Source: Deltaproteobacteria bacterium (GTDB taxonomy: Bacteria; JADJOY01). Taken from it: DNA of 64,000 bases. The stretch's first letter is position 1. Every line of letters starts with the position of its first letter. The position numbers were made by a program, and so were the translations under genes. The notes below the pieces were generated by a model. The model was not told the origin of the DNA. It saw only the letters and a list, made by a program, of their open reading frames with translations, and did no database searches. This document shows positions 53,434 to 62,965 of this stretch, one piece after another. The stretch spans positions 248,001-312,000 of the forward strand of contig JADJOY010000001.1 of the NCBI GenBank assembly GCA_016713535.1, in the 5' to 3' direction.

Positions 53434-54021
53434 ATGGCTGAGCTGACGCGTGTCCAGCTTGAGGAGGCGATCCGCGCGGGTCGTTCGCTGGAAGGCCTGC
53501 GCCTCGATTACCTGAACCTCGACGGGATGCGGCTCGAAGGTGCTCGGCTGCGCGGAGTCGACTTCGTGCACGCGAGTCTTCGCGGCGCGAGTCTTTTGCA
53601 GGCCGATCTCCGCGACGCGAACCTCTCGTACGCGACGCTGGACGGGGCGGACCTGACCGGCGCCAATCTGGAGGGCGCGATCCTCGCGAAGTGCTCCCTC
53701 GCGACGACGGTCCTTCGGCAGGCCAACCTCCGCGATGCGCATCTGGCGGGGGCAACCCTCTACAAGTGCGACGCGCGGAACGTCACCGCGCGAGACGTGG
53801 TGTTACGACGGTGCAACCTCGTAGATGCGGATTGGTCGGGGGCCGACCTCGACGGCGCCGACCTGAGGGGCGCCGACCTGACCGCCGCGCGGCTTCGCCG
53901 GGTGCAGCTCAAACGAGCGCGCTTCGACGGCGCTCTAGCAGCGGAAGCCGACGTGGCGGGTGCCACCTTCGATCCCGGCGTCGAGTGGCCGCCCCGACCG
54001 AGTGACGCTCACCGGCGCTGA
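53434..54021 (+). CDS. Pentapeptide-repeat protein
   Basis: A 195-residue protein built almost wholly from A(D/N)Lxx-type pentapeptides, for example YLNLDGMRLEGARLRGVDF, ADLRDANLSYATLDGADL and ADLDGADLRGADL. These fold as a right-handed quadrilateral beta helix. No signal peptide is seen. Some members mimic DNA and protect gyrase, but the family is broad and no specific role can be assigned. The ATG at 53434 has GAGGG upstream, 41 bp after the DUF4124 gene on the same strand. Confidence 0.85.
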   Translation: MAELTRVQLEEAIRAGRSLEGLRLDYLNLDGMRLEGARLRGVDFVHASLRGASLLQADLRDANLSYATLDGADLTGANLEGAILAKCSLATTVLRQANLRDAHLAGATLYKCDARNVTARDVVLRRCNLVDADWSGADLDGADLRGADLTAARLRRVQLKRARFDGALAAEADVAGATFDPGVEWPPRPSDAHRR

Positions 54022-54030
54022 GTGCCCGCA

Positions 54031-55074
54031 TCACGGCTTCCGTGCGAGGGCCAGCCAGGCTCGCCCTAGCGGCGCGAGCACCGGATCGCGGTGCGCCGCG
54101 TCCTCGAGGGCTTGGACGCGCTGGCGGTGGTCGGCTCGCGCCAGATCGAATTCGTCCAGGACCGCGCGAAAGGGGCCCTCGATCACGTGATGGTGCGACG
54201 TGATGCAAAGTGGTTCGAGCCCCCCGCCGACGAGTAGTCGTTCGACGGCGGCTCGATCGAAGTATCGCACGAAGAGATCGTCCGGGCGGTGGAGGGTCCG
54301 GTCGCGGAGTGCCATCGCGAGCTCGTCCGCGCCCAGGTCCGGAACCGCCAGCAGGCCACCGGGCCATGCCTCAACGCTGACGATCGCGAGTCCACCGCCG
54401 CGAAGGAGCCGAGCGAGTTCTCGCATGGCCGCCAAGGGCTCCTCGATGTAGCACAGGACCTCGATGGACAGGACCGCGTCGAACGACCCCGTGGCGAGAC
54501 GCCCAGCGTCGTCTGCGCCTGCGACGCCGATCGCAATGTCGAGGCTAGTGTCGGAAAGCGCGCGGGCGGCGTCCGCGAGTGCTGCCGGGTTGGCGTCCGC
54601 GAGCGTCATGCTCAGTCCGCGCTCCGCGAGCGGAATCGTCAAGCGACCCGTACCCCCGCCGAGGTCCAGCACTCGCGGATCGGGGCCGAGCGTGGCGAGC
54701 CACGGGGCGATTCGTGCGAGATAGAGCTCGGCCTCGAGCTTCTTGAGAGCGTGGTTCGGCGCGGACTCGTCGAGAAATCGGTACCACTCAGGGTGGCGCG
54801 CTCGCTCGCGCGCCTCGCCGGTGGCATTGTCGCGCTCACGCCCGATCGCGGCGACCGGTTTCGCAGAGAACCGGGCCCACTCGATGGCTAGTTCGCCGCG
54901 GTCGGCGAGCTCGACGGCACGGTGCCTCGTTCGGTTGCGCGCGGCTGAACCAGCGGGTGCCAGGACGTCGAGCGCGATCGGCTCGCGGAGCGAGAGCAGC
55001 ACCGCATCCTCGGGGCACTCTGGCACGCACCGCTCGTACGGCACGGAAGAGGGCGATTTGGGAAGAATCAGCAC
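54031..55074 (-). CDS. SAM-dependent methyltransferase with extra N-terminal region
   Basis: A 347-residue protein. The C-terminal two thirds are a class I methyltransferase: motif I VLDLGGGTGRLTIPLAERG, motif II MTLADANPAAL and FDAVLSIEVLCYIEEPLAAM. The first 110 residues (VLILPKSPSSVPYERCVPEC, EDAVLLSLREPIALDVLAP) are unrecognised and contain a Cys-x3-Cys pair. The GTG at 55074 is the most likely start; longer in-frame extensions run into the promoter region of the divergent radical SAM gene. Divergent pairing suggests the two enzymes share a pathway. Confidence 0.75.
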   Translation of the reverse strand: MLILPKSPSSVPYERCVPECPEDAVLLSLREPIALDVLAPAGSAARNRTRHRAVELADRGELAIEWARFSAKPVAAIGRERDNATGEARERARHPEWYRFLDESAPNHALKKLEAELYLARIAPWLATLGPDPRVLDLGGGTGRLTIPLAERGLSMTLADANPAALADAARALSDTSLDIAIGVAGADDAGRLATGSFDAVLSIEVLCYIEEPLAAMRELARLLRGGGLAIVSVEAWPGGLLAVPDLGADELAMALRDRTLHRPDDLFVRYFDRAAVERLLVGGGLEPLCITSHHHVIEGPFRAVLDEFDLARADHRQRVQALEDAAHRDPVLAPLGRAWLALARKP

Positions 55075-55190
55075 GTTACGGGGACACCGGATCGCGGCGA
55101 GGTTCGTCGGGGAATCGGCGGAGCACGACGCGTCCGTTCGCGGGGATCGCGCAGGGCCGCCCGCACGTCCACGCTCGTGAGCACGTCGAG

Positions 55191-55220
55191 TTGACTCCCG
55201 CGAGCGGCGCCGCGTACGGT
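55191..55220 (+). promoter_or_regulatory. Candidate promoter of the radical SAM gene at 55268
   Basis: TTGACT (55191-55196), an 18-bp spacer and TACGGT (55215-55220) would start transcription near 55227, about 41 nt before the ATG. Confidence 0.45.
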
Positions 55221-55267
55221 GAACTCCCCGCCCGCCTGCCGTCTTCCTTCGCCAACCCTCGGACAAG

Positions 55268-56801
55268 ATGAAGCTTCTGCTGGTTTCGCCGCCACGATTC
55301 TACTGGCCCTTCGTCAACGAAGACGACAACTGGCTGCTGCCGCAATCGCTCGCGTGCCTCGGGGGGTACGCGCGAATGAAGGGGCACGAGGTCAAGATCC
55401 TCGACTGCCAGCCCATCCAGATGGGATGGCAGTCGCTGCCTAACGAGATCGAGCCGCGACCGTCCCGACGTGATCGCGGTGGGAGAGAACCACGCGCTCT
55501 ACGCGGGTGAGGCGCTCAAGGTCGTCGAGCTCGCGCGCCAGGTGGACCGCCGCATCAAGGTCGTCCTCGGGGGATCGCACTTCTCGAACCTCGTCCGGCA
55601 GACTCTCGACCAGATCGACATCGACGCGCTCGTGCTTGGCGAGGGCGAGGTAACGCTCTCCGAGCTGATGTCGTTCTGGGAGAACGGGGGCGAGGATCTC
55701 TCCGCCATCGATGGCGTTGCCTTCAAGCGTGATGGCCAGTACGTCCGGACCAAGCCCCGCTCCCTGATCCCCGATCTGGCGAGCCTGCCGATGCCGGCCT
55801 ACGACCTCATGCCGATGGAACACTACGGGAAGGGGAAGTACCTCTTCTCCCCGGGTGGCATGACGATGCATCACAGTCGTGGCTGCGTGAGTCGGTGCTC
55901 GTTCTGCGGCTGGTGGACGCAGATGGCGGACGTCGAGATCCTCGAGGGCGACAAGGTTCACTATCGGCCGCGATGGCGAAACAAGACGGTCGAGCAGACC
56001 GTTGACGAGATCGATCTCGTCTACCACAAGTACGGCAAGCGCTGCCTCGTGTTCGTGGACGAATCGTGGAACATGGACCCGCGTTGGAACGAGTCGTTCG
56101 CGGAAGCGGTGCTGTCGCGCGACCTCGCGGATCTGCACTGGTTCGCGTTCATGCGAGCGGATGCGCTGGTCCGAGACGAGCGCAAGGGGATCCTCGAGAA
56201 GCTGGTCCGATCGGGGCTCTGCCACCTTTGCATCGGTGTCGAGCGAGCCGAGGATCCCGAGCTCAAGGATTTCGAAAAGGGCTTCTACAACGGCGCCTTG
56301 GTCCGGGACGCGTTCCAGATCCTCAAGACCAAGTACCCCGGGGTGTTCCGACAGGCCACGTTCATCGTGGGCATCCGTGACGAGACGGAGACCTCGATGA
56401 TGTCGCAAGTCTCGCTCGCGAAGGACCTCGACCTGGACTACCCCTGCTTCCATCCGATCACCCCGATCCCGGGAACGGCCATCTGGGACCAGGCGATCTC
56501 CGAGGGATGGATCGAGGAAGAGGACTTCAACAAGTTCGACTGGATGACGCCGGTCATGCCGTCGAAGTACCTGAGCCGCGACGAGATCTCGTACCTGCTC
56601 TACAAGATGAACAAGAAGTACGTGAGGCTGCGGTGGCTGTTGCGCGGTCTCACGAGCCGCAAGAAGTACAAGCGGCACATGTACGTGTGGTGGGTGATCG
56701 TCGCGATGCGCGTCGCGGTCTCCTCGGTGAAGGAGTCGCTCTTCCGAGTGCGGCACGACGCCTACACCGTGCTGCGCAAGCCCGAGTGGTACGACGCCTG
56801 A
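55268..56801 (+). CDS. B12-binding-domain radical SAM protein (frameshifted in this sequence)
   Basis: Restored length is 510 residues. The N-terminus MKLLLVSPPRFYWPFVNEDD and LACLGGYARMKGHEVKILD belong to the B12-binding domain, which continues in another frame from RDRPDVIAVGENHALYAGEA. Removing one C at 55454-55455 joins them. The cluster motif is canonical: HSRGCVSRCSFCGWW. Later features are FVDESWNMD, LCIGVERAED, FIVGIRDETETSM and ITPIPGTAIWD. The radical SAM barrel is followed by a basic region with a hydrophobic patch (YVWWVIVAMRVAVSSV). The substrate is unknown. It is divergent from a methyltransferase. Confidence 0.85.
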
Positions 56802-56820
56802 TCGCTCCGTCGCGCGCCCT

Positions 56821-57713
56821 TCAGACGCCGACCACAGGAAACGACCCGACGATCTCCAGGCTCTCGGCGTAACGCTTGAGGCGCTCGAGCGCCGCGCGCA
56901 TCGCGCTCGCGCTGGACGGCGCTTCGATCTCGGCGAAGAACGAGTAGGCGTTCAGTCCAGCGTCCAGCGGGTGCGAGTGCAGGCGGGTGAGGTTCAGCCG
57001 CTCGCGGGCGAACACACCCAGCGCGCGATGGAGAGCGCCTGGGCGGTCGCGCAGCGTGAACAGCAACGCCGTCTTGGTGGGTCGGCGTCGCGAGAATGCG
57101 CGTCGCGCGACGACGAAGAACCGCGTCGCGTTTCCCTCGCGAACAGGTACCTCGTCAACCAGGATCGGGATCCCCCGCTGAAGAGCCGCGCTGCGATGCG
57201 CGAACGCCACGGCGTTGCGGTCTCGCGCGGCCTGCGCGGCAGCCTCGGCCGTGTTGTGCACCTCGACGACGGGTATGTCCGGGCGTGTCCGTCGCAGCCA
57301 GTCGCGCGCACACCGGATCGAATAACGGTGCGTGTAGAGTCGCTCGGCCCGTTCGATCGCGGTATGGCCCACCAGCGAGATCACGATCGGGATCGTGATC
57401 TCCTCGACCACCCGGAAGCCGCCACGGCGGTAACCATCGCTATGGATCAAATCAAGGATGTCGACGACCCACCCTCCGATCGAGTTCTCGATCGGGACCA
57501 CCGCCGCGTCGACCTCGTCCGAAGTGAGGTCGCGGACCAGGTCCGCCATGAACGGATATGGGAGCGTGATCGCGCCGACCGGGAGAACCGCTTTCCCGCT
57601 GCGAAGCTCGAATAACTTCCCTCCGCACCGAAGAACCCGATTCGCAGCGCTGCGCGCTTGCGGGAGCGGCTGCGGGTCGGCGAACGCCCGGATTTGGAAC
57701 GCGGTGTGCTCAT
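56821..57713 (-). CDS. pheA: Prephenate dehydratase with ACT domain (frameshifted in this sequence)
   Basis: Restored length is 297 residues. It converts prephenate to phenylpyruvate for phenylalanine synthesis. The N-terminus IGFFGAEGSYSSFAAGK is the family start; the next part (AVLPVGAITLPYPFMADL) is in another frame, joined by adding one base to CCC at 57595-57597. VVPIENSIGGWV and the catalytic NATRFFVVAR (TRF motif) follow, then a C-terminal ACT domain (LLFTLRDRPGALHRALGVFA) for phenylalanine feedback. ATG 57713 is used. It is a monofunctional type without chorismate mutase and follows ubiA on the same strand. Confidence 0.9.
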
Positions 57714-57767
57714 GGAAGCATCACGGGTGGAGAACCGCCGCGTACCTACCACCCTCGCCCGGCACCG

Positions 57768-58745
57768 TCAAAATCCGGAAGGTGGGACGAGGTACGCGCA
57801 GGCGACGGCGATCTGCATGAAGAGCATCGCCAGGTACATGCGTCGCCACGTGACGTGATTGCCGGAGGCGTCGACCGCGCCGGGTGAGCGTTCCAGCACT
57901 CGGACGATCGACCCTCCGACCGCTGCGAGCACGATCCCCGTGCAGGTGAGGATCCAGCGATCACCGTGCAGAGCTCCGCACCACGCGCCGACGGGTAGCA
58001 ACAGGAACGGCCAGACGAACGCGTGGCGAATCCGGCGGACCGTCCCCGAGACTCCGTAGCGAACGGGAGGGTGCGGCAGCCGGCGGCGCGATCGCCCTCG
58101 ACGTCCGAGAAGTCCTTGGTGGACGCTGCTCCGGAGAAAGAGCGCCATCACGCCCCCGAGCCACCATGGATCGGGACCGCTAGCCGTAGCCACCGTGGTC
58201 CAGCCGGCCAAGGTCAGCAGCAAGCCTCTGGACAGCGCGATGGTGGCGTTCGCGGCCCAGCCGAACCGTTTGAGGCGAAGCGGAGGCAGGGAGTAGGCGA
58301 GGGTGCAGAAGGCGCCTCCACACACCGCCGCGAAGCACGCAGCGCCCATCGTCCACGCCGTGGCGATGACGAGTCCGTACGCGAGGGTGGACGCGAACGA
58401 CGCGGCGAGGGGCGAGATCCGACCCGCGGCAACGGGCCGCCCTGGCTTGTTGATGCGGTCGGCGTCGAGGTCGGTCACCTGGTTGAGCGCGTTGGACGCT
58501 GCGTTGAGCGTGGCGGCGATCACAACGCCGAGGGCGATCCGGACTGCAAGGGTGCTGGTTCCGACCGGGTGAGCCGCTCCTCTCGCCACGGCCCCCAGTC
58601 CCGCGAGCGCGCCCGACGTCATTCCGACCGCCGGAGCGATCAGCGTGAAAGGCCTGGCTAGCGCGACCCAGTCGCGTGCTCGAGAGGGCGGATCAGGCGG
58701 GAGAACAGCCGCCGCGCGAACGCACGGCTGTTCGGTCGGACTCAA
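57768..58745 (-). CDS. UbiA-family prenyltransferase (two compensating frameshifts in this sequence)
   Basis: A 325-residue membrane prenyltransferase. The first aspartate-rich motif is NQVTDLDADRINKPGRP. The second motif is encoded out of frame between two single-base shifts (58133-58134 and 58065-58067) and reads STKDFSDVEGDRAAGCRTLP. Outside these the frame is the same, so the net length is unchanged. About eight hydrophobic segments surround the motifs. UbiA enzymes attach polyprenyl chains to aromatic rings, chlorophyllide or glycerol phosphates; the KDFxDxEGD form resembles the BchG/DGGGP-synthase side of the family. Start is a TTG overlapping the upstream stop. Confidence 0.82.
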   Translation of the reverse strand: MSPTEQPCVRAAAVLPPDPPSRARDWVALARPFTLIAPAVGMTSGALAGLGAVARGAAHPVGTSTLAVRIALGVVIAATLNAASNALNQVTDLDADRINKPGRPVAAGRISPLAASFASTLAYGLVIATAWTMGAACFAAVCGGAFCTLAYSLPPLRLKRFGWAANATIALSRGLLLTLAGWTTVATASGPDPWWLGGVMALFLRSSVHQGLLGRRGRSRRRLPHPPVRYGVSGTVRRIRHAFVWPFLLLPVGAWCGALHGDRWILTCTGIVLAAVGGSIVRVLERSPGAVDASGNHVTWRRMYLAMLFMQIAVACAYLVPPSGF

Positions 58746-60194
58746 GCAGTCGCGAGACGGGGAAGGTCGAGGATCACCGCTGCGCCCTTCACCATCTCCG
58801 AAAGCTTGATCGAGCGCACGCGAATGAGGTGGTGAAAGAGCATCTTCGGGTTTGCGTAGAACTTAAAGAGCGCCAGCTTCTGGAGCCGGATGAGTTGCTC
58901 GTTCGTGAGCGCTGGGGCGATGTAGATCGGAACGTTCTGCTTCGTCGGGTAGCTCGTGAACCGCTCCCAGATGGCTTCGTCCTCGGCGCAGCCGGTCTCG
59001 ACCCAGTCCCCCATGCCCGGAGAGCAGCGCGTAGTCGTCGGTCCCAGGGTATGGGACGAAGACGGTGAACTTCGCGAAGTCGATGCCGGTCTTGCATGCG
59101 AAGTCGATGGTGCTCTTGATCCGCTCGGGCGTGTCGTGTGGCATCCCGATCATGAAGAAGCCGATCACCTGGATGCCGGCCTTCCGACTCCAGCGGGCGG
59201 CTTCGCGGGCGCGCTCCAGCGAAAAGTTCTTCTTGATGCTGTCGAGGACGTGCTCGTCGCCGGTCTCGAAGCCGTACATGATGCGACGGCAACCCGCTTC
59301 ATACATCGCGTCGAGCAGCTCCGGGTCGACGTTATCGACCCGGGTCTCCGTGACCCACACGACCTTCTCGTGCAGACCTCGCCGGACCATCTCCTCGCAG
59401 AACGCCATGCCCTCCTTGCGAGTGATGGGGAAGATCGGATCGGTGAACGAGACCTGCTGGTATCCGAGTTCTCCGTGCAGCCACTCGATCTCGTCGACAA
59501 GGCTCCGCGCGCTACGGACGCGGCGCTTGTGGCCCATGATCTTGAGACTACAGAACGTACAAGCGTAAGGGCATCCGCGTGAGCCATTGATGAGCGTGCC
59601 CGGCTCGCGCACGCGCGCGAACGCGAAGATCCGGTAGCCGTCGGTCGGGAAGAGGTGCCAGGCAGGGCGCGGCAGCGAGTCCATGTCCTGCACGAACGGC
59701 CGGGTCGGTGTGCGCACGACCTCCCCGTCGCGAAGGAAGCTGATCCCCTGAACCTGCCCGAGGTCGCCTCCTCGCTCGAGCGTGTTGGCTAGCTCGACCG
59801 CGGTGACCTCGCCTTCTCCGTGCACGACCACGTCGGCGAGTCCGCGTTCGAGTATCGAGCGGTAGAAGATGTCCGCATGGATGTTGCCCATCACGATGGG
59901 CACACCCGGAAGGATGCGGCGCACGGATGCGGCCGTCCTGAAGTTGGCCGCGGCGGATGGCGTGACGGCCGATAACCCGACCATGTCGGGCTTCACCCGT
60001 CGCAGGGTGGCCTCGAGTCGCGACGGATCGCCCCGATCGGCCACCTGGTCGTAGAACACGACCTCGTGACCACCCGCCTCGAGCGCGCCCGCCACGTAGG
60101 CGATCGCGATCGGGGGCATGGGCTCGAGGAACGAAGAATACGCGCCCGCCGTCGATGACGGTGGGTTGTAAGCGTCGATCAGCAGTGCTTTCAC
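58742..60194 (-). CDS. B12-binding-domain radical SAM protein (frameshifted in this sequence)
   Basis: Restored length is 483 residues. The B12-binding-type domain shows GALEAGGHEVVFYDQVADRG and VVVHGEGEVTAVEL. The cluster motif is canonical: GSRGCPYACTFCSLK. Later features are SFTDPIFPITRKEG, MYGFETGDEHVL, FMIGMPHDTPERI and FVPYPGTDDYALL. One extra C at 59015-59017 shifts the frame; removing it gives LSGMGDWVETGCAEDEA and the C-terminal tail ending LDLPRLATA. Start ATG 60194. The stop overlaps the ubiA start, so the enzyme and the prenyltransferase are translationally coupled and likely act on the same molecule. Confidence 0.85.
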
Positions 60195-60280
60195 GAGTGG
60201 CTACCGTTCGGGGGACCCTGCGGCTGCGCGCGCAAGTCGCGGTCGTGAGATCCGAGCGGTGTCGCGGGGCGGGTGCGGCG

Positions 60281-60310
60281 ATTGTCCAACCCGGGAGAAA
60301 GCAGTGTCAA
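60281..60310 (-). promoter_or_regulatory. Candidate sigma-70 promoter of the radical SAM-ubiA-pheA operon
   Basis: On the minus strand a perfect TTGACA (60310-60305), an 18-bp spacer and GACAAT (60286-60281) give a start site near 60274, 80 nt before the ATG. The -35 box overlaps the last codons of the upstream HEAT lipoprotein gene. Confidence 0.5.
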
Positions 60311-61167
60311 GCGCGCGTCCGAGCCGCGGGTGGTCCCGGCGACGGCGCCGGAGGACGCGGGTCTTGCGTTCGGCTCCGGTCCGACCACCAGTTTTCCCAC
60401 CGCACAACCGCGCGCCGACGGTCCATCTCCGCCGAGTTCGGGTCGTAGCCGAAGTCCCGCCCGGTGATCTGCGAGAGTGCGATGAACGCGGACATCCGGA
60501 TCTCGGCGCGCTCGTCGGTGAGCCGCCGTACGAGGTAAGGCACCTGGTCGATGTCGAAGCTCTTGGCGGGCTTGAGCACGTTGCCCCAGCGGATCTGGCG
60601 AACGCGGCCCTCCTCGAGGGCTTGGAAGAGGATCGCCACCGTATCTGCATTTCGATGCCGACCGATTGCTTCCGAGGCGATTCGCACGACGCCCGGGTCG
60701 GGATCGGCAAGAGCGCTCACGTAGCGGTCTAGCTCACGATGGTCGCCGACCTCCTCGAGGACCTGCATGGCGAAATAGCGAGTGTCGGCCTGCGGGTCGC
60801 GGAGGCTCGGCTCGAGGAAGGGGATCACCGCGCGCCCGAGGTGGGCGAGCTTCACCACTTCAGCCGGAAGTCGCTCGGCCTCGCCACCCGTGGTCTGTCC
60901 CATCTGCCGCCGCGCCAGACGCAGGTTGGAAACCAATGCCCGCGCTCGATCCTCAAGCGTGCTCGCGGGTTTGGGCGCTCGCGCGCGTGCGTCCGCAAGC
61001 GCCTGCTCGATCGACGGTGGCTCCCCCCGCTTGTCATCGGAAGGTCCACTTCGGTCACAGCCAGGCGCGGTTGCCAGTCCGAGGAGGCCCAACGAGGCGG
61101 CGAAGACGATCGCGAGGGGCCTTGCCTGTCCGGCGCGGCCAGCGGGGCGTCGCGGTTTCGTGTTCAC
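60307..61167 (-). CDS. HEAT-repeat lipoprotein
   Basis: A 286-residue predicted lipoprotein. The N-terminus (basic residues, then PLAIVFAASLGLLGLATAPGC) ends in a weak lipobox with proline before the glycine. Residues 100-240 contain HEAT/PBS-type helical repeats (YFAMQVLEEVGDHRELD, DPDPGVVRIASEAIGRH, ERAEIRMSAFIALSQITG), which usually bind proteins. The end, GYDPNSAEMDRRRAVVRWENWW, is a recurring tail in envelope HEAT proteins. The GTG at 61167 gives a sensible signal peptide; an ATG at 61203 would add 12 residues. Function is unknown. Confidence 0.72.
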   Translation of the reverse strand: MNTKPRRPAGRAGQARPLAIVFAASLGLLGLATAPGCDRSGPSDDKRGEPPSIEQALADARARAPKPASTLEDRARALVSNLRLARRQMGQTTGGEAERLPAEVVKLAHLGRAVIPFLEPSLRDPQADTRYFAMQVLEEVGDHRELDRYVSALADPDPGVVRIASEAIGRHRNADTVAILFQALEEGRVRQIRWGNVLKPAKSFDIDQVPYLVRRLTDERAEIRMSAFIALSQITGRDFGYDPNSAEMDRRRAVVRWENWWSDRSRTQDPRPPAPSPGPPAARTRA

Positions 61168-61305
61168 GGGCGTCTCGCACGGCCGACCGTGCGCCAGACG
61201 CATCGTCTACCGGATGGCGGGGCATGGCACAAGTCCGGGTCGATCGAGACGTGCAAACCCTCGTTCCGAAATGGATTCCCGACGCCGGATGGTCGTCGAC
61301 GTCGT

Positions 61306-61335
61306 TTGACTTCCGCGCCCATGGGGATGTACGAC
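61306..61335 (+). promoter_or_regulatory. Weak candidate promoter of the FadL-type gene
   Basis: TTGACT (61306-61311), an 18-bp spacer and TACGAC (61330-61335) would start transcription about 20 nt before the GTG at 61363. Confidence 0.3.
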
Positions 61336-61362
61336 AGGGCAATCTCTCGGCCGGAGGACGGT

Positions 61363-62925
61363 GTGAAATCGGATCGCTCCGTAGTGAGTCGAGGTCGGGC
61401 GTTGACGTGTTTCGTCCTCGCCCTGGCCTCGCTCGTGCTCGTCGACGTGACCCAGGCGTCGTGGATCGAGACCGTCGGCATGGGTTCTCGTGCGACGGGT
61501 CTCGGCAACGCATTCATCGGGGTCGCGGACGACCTGTCCGCCAATTACTACAACCCCGCTGGTTTGACGCAGCTCATCGGTGGCCGGGACATGGACACCA
61601 TGTTGAGCGTCAACGTCACGTCGATCCGACTCCGTTATCAGGAGCCGGTCTTCAACTCGAGTTCGAACCTCGTCCCCGGACAAACGGTCCACATGGACGA
61701 CGAGTTTCCGGAATGGACGCCGACGCCGTTCACTCCGTTCGGATTCGAGATCGGGGATCGGATTTACGTCGTCCCACTTCCGATTCAGGTTCCTTTCGCG
61801 GGCGCGGCGCAGTTCTCCTCGAACTTCGGCGACGCGCGATACTCGGCCGCCGAGCTCGGGCTGATCTTCATCAACTGGTCGCCGTCGGTGGCGATCCGCG
61901 CGACCAACTGGCTGTCGATCGGGCTCGGGTTCGACCTGCAGATCGCCAACGACATCTGGTTCAAGACGGTGATCGGGGATGGCGCGGTCGGCCGGGCATC
62001 GTGCCGGTTGCTGTTCGGCCAGCCCGAGAACGCACTGTGCGGGATCGCATCGACCAAGAATGGCGTCGACGACGGTTACACGCTGATCACGCCCGACCAG
62101 GAGCTTCCGACAGGTCTGTCGCCCGTCAACGACGTCAACCTGGATTTCCAGACGCCTGGTTTCCGCGTCGGCCTGATGTTCTTCCCCGACGAGCAGCTTC
62201 GCATCGGGTTGACGTACCGCAGTTCGATGACACCGGACCTCGAGGGCCGCATCCAGAGCGTGTTCGAGCCGGGGGTCGAGGAGAATCCGGTCTTCAAGTT
62301 GCTCGGCTTCGCCGGGGACGTCGAACGCTACCGCGAGAAGCTGCGCCTCCCCCAGGAGGCTGGTATCGGCGCCAGCTACCGGGTCACCGACCAGTGGATG
62401 TTCGCGATCGATGGGGTGTGGGTGAACTGGGCGGATCGGCAGAACGACGTCGTGCGCGTTGGAGGTGACGGGCTGTCGCAGACCGCCATCACGTCGGGTT
62501 ACAAGCGCCTCGTGATCCGGCGCAAGAACTGGAAGGACGTCTACAGCCTCCGCACCGGCATCGAGTACCGCCCGATCGAGCCTCTCAGGCTCGATGTCGG
62601 CTTCTGGTGGGATCCGTCGCCCACCCCGGACAGCCTCTGGGACTTCTCGTCGGATCCAGGCGAGCGCTACGTCGGCTCGGGTGCGATCGGCTATTACGGG
62701 CTGTTCGACGGAACGCTCGACGTGTCTGCACACATCCAGTGGATCACGATCCAGGAGCGCGACATCCAGGTCGGCGAAAGCTCCAATCTGGGTGGTGCGC
62801 AGGAGCTTGTCCTGCCAGATCCCAACGGCCTCGCCGACCCGATCTACGGTCCCAACGACAACTTCTCGGTGCGTAGCGACGGCGACATCGTGACGTTCGG
62901 CGTTACCCTCGTCATTCACATGTGA
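61363..62925 (+). CDS. FadL/OmpP1/TodX-family outer-membrane transport protein
   Basis: A 520-residue outer-membrane beta-barrel. A signal peptide (ALTCFVLALASLVLVDVTQA) is followed by the FadL hatch signature GMGSRATGLGNAFIGVADDL and NYYNPAGLTQL. Alternating aromatic and polar strands continue to the end, VTFGVTLVIHM, close to the usual aromatic C-terminal residue of barrels though ending in Met. The family carries long-chain fatty acids or hydrocarbons across the outer membrane. Start GTG 61363 is preceded by GGAGGA; ATG codons at 61321 and 61327 are alternatives. Confidence 0.87.
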   Translation: MKSDRSVVSRGRALTCFVLALASLVLVDVTQASWIETVGMGSRATGLGNAFIGVADDLSANYYNPAGLTQLIGGRDMDTMLSVNVTSIRLRYQEPVFNSSSNLVPGQTVHMDDEFPEWTPTPFTPFGFEIGDRIYVVPLPIQVPFAGAAQFSSNFGDARYSAAELGLIFINWSPSVAIRATNWLSIGLGFDLQIANDIWFKTVIGDGAVGRASCRLLFGQPENALCGIASTKNGVDDGYTLITPDQELPTGLSPVNDVNLDFQTPGFRVGLMFFPDEQLRIGLTYRSSMTPDLEGRIQSVFEPGVEENPVFKLLGFAGDVERYREKLRLPQEAGIGASYRVTDQWMFAIDGVWVNWADRQNDVVRVGGDGLSQTAITSGYKRLVIRRKNWKDVYSLRTGIEYRPIEPLRLDVGFWWDPSPTPDSLWDFSSDPGERYVGSGAIGYYGLFDGTLDVSAHIQWITIQERDIQVGESSNLGGAQELVLPDPNGLADPIYGPNDNFSVRSDGDIVTFGVTLVIHM

Positions 62926-62965
62926 AGGCGCGAACGAGCACGGCAGCGCGTCGACGAGGGGGCTA

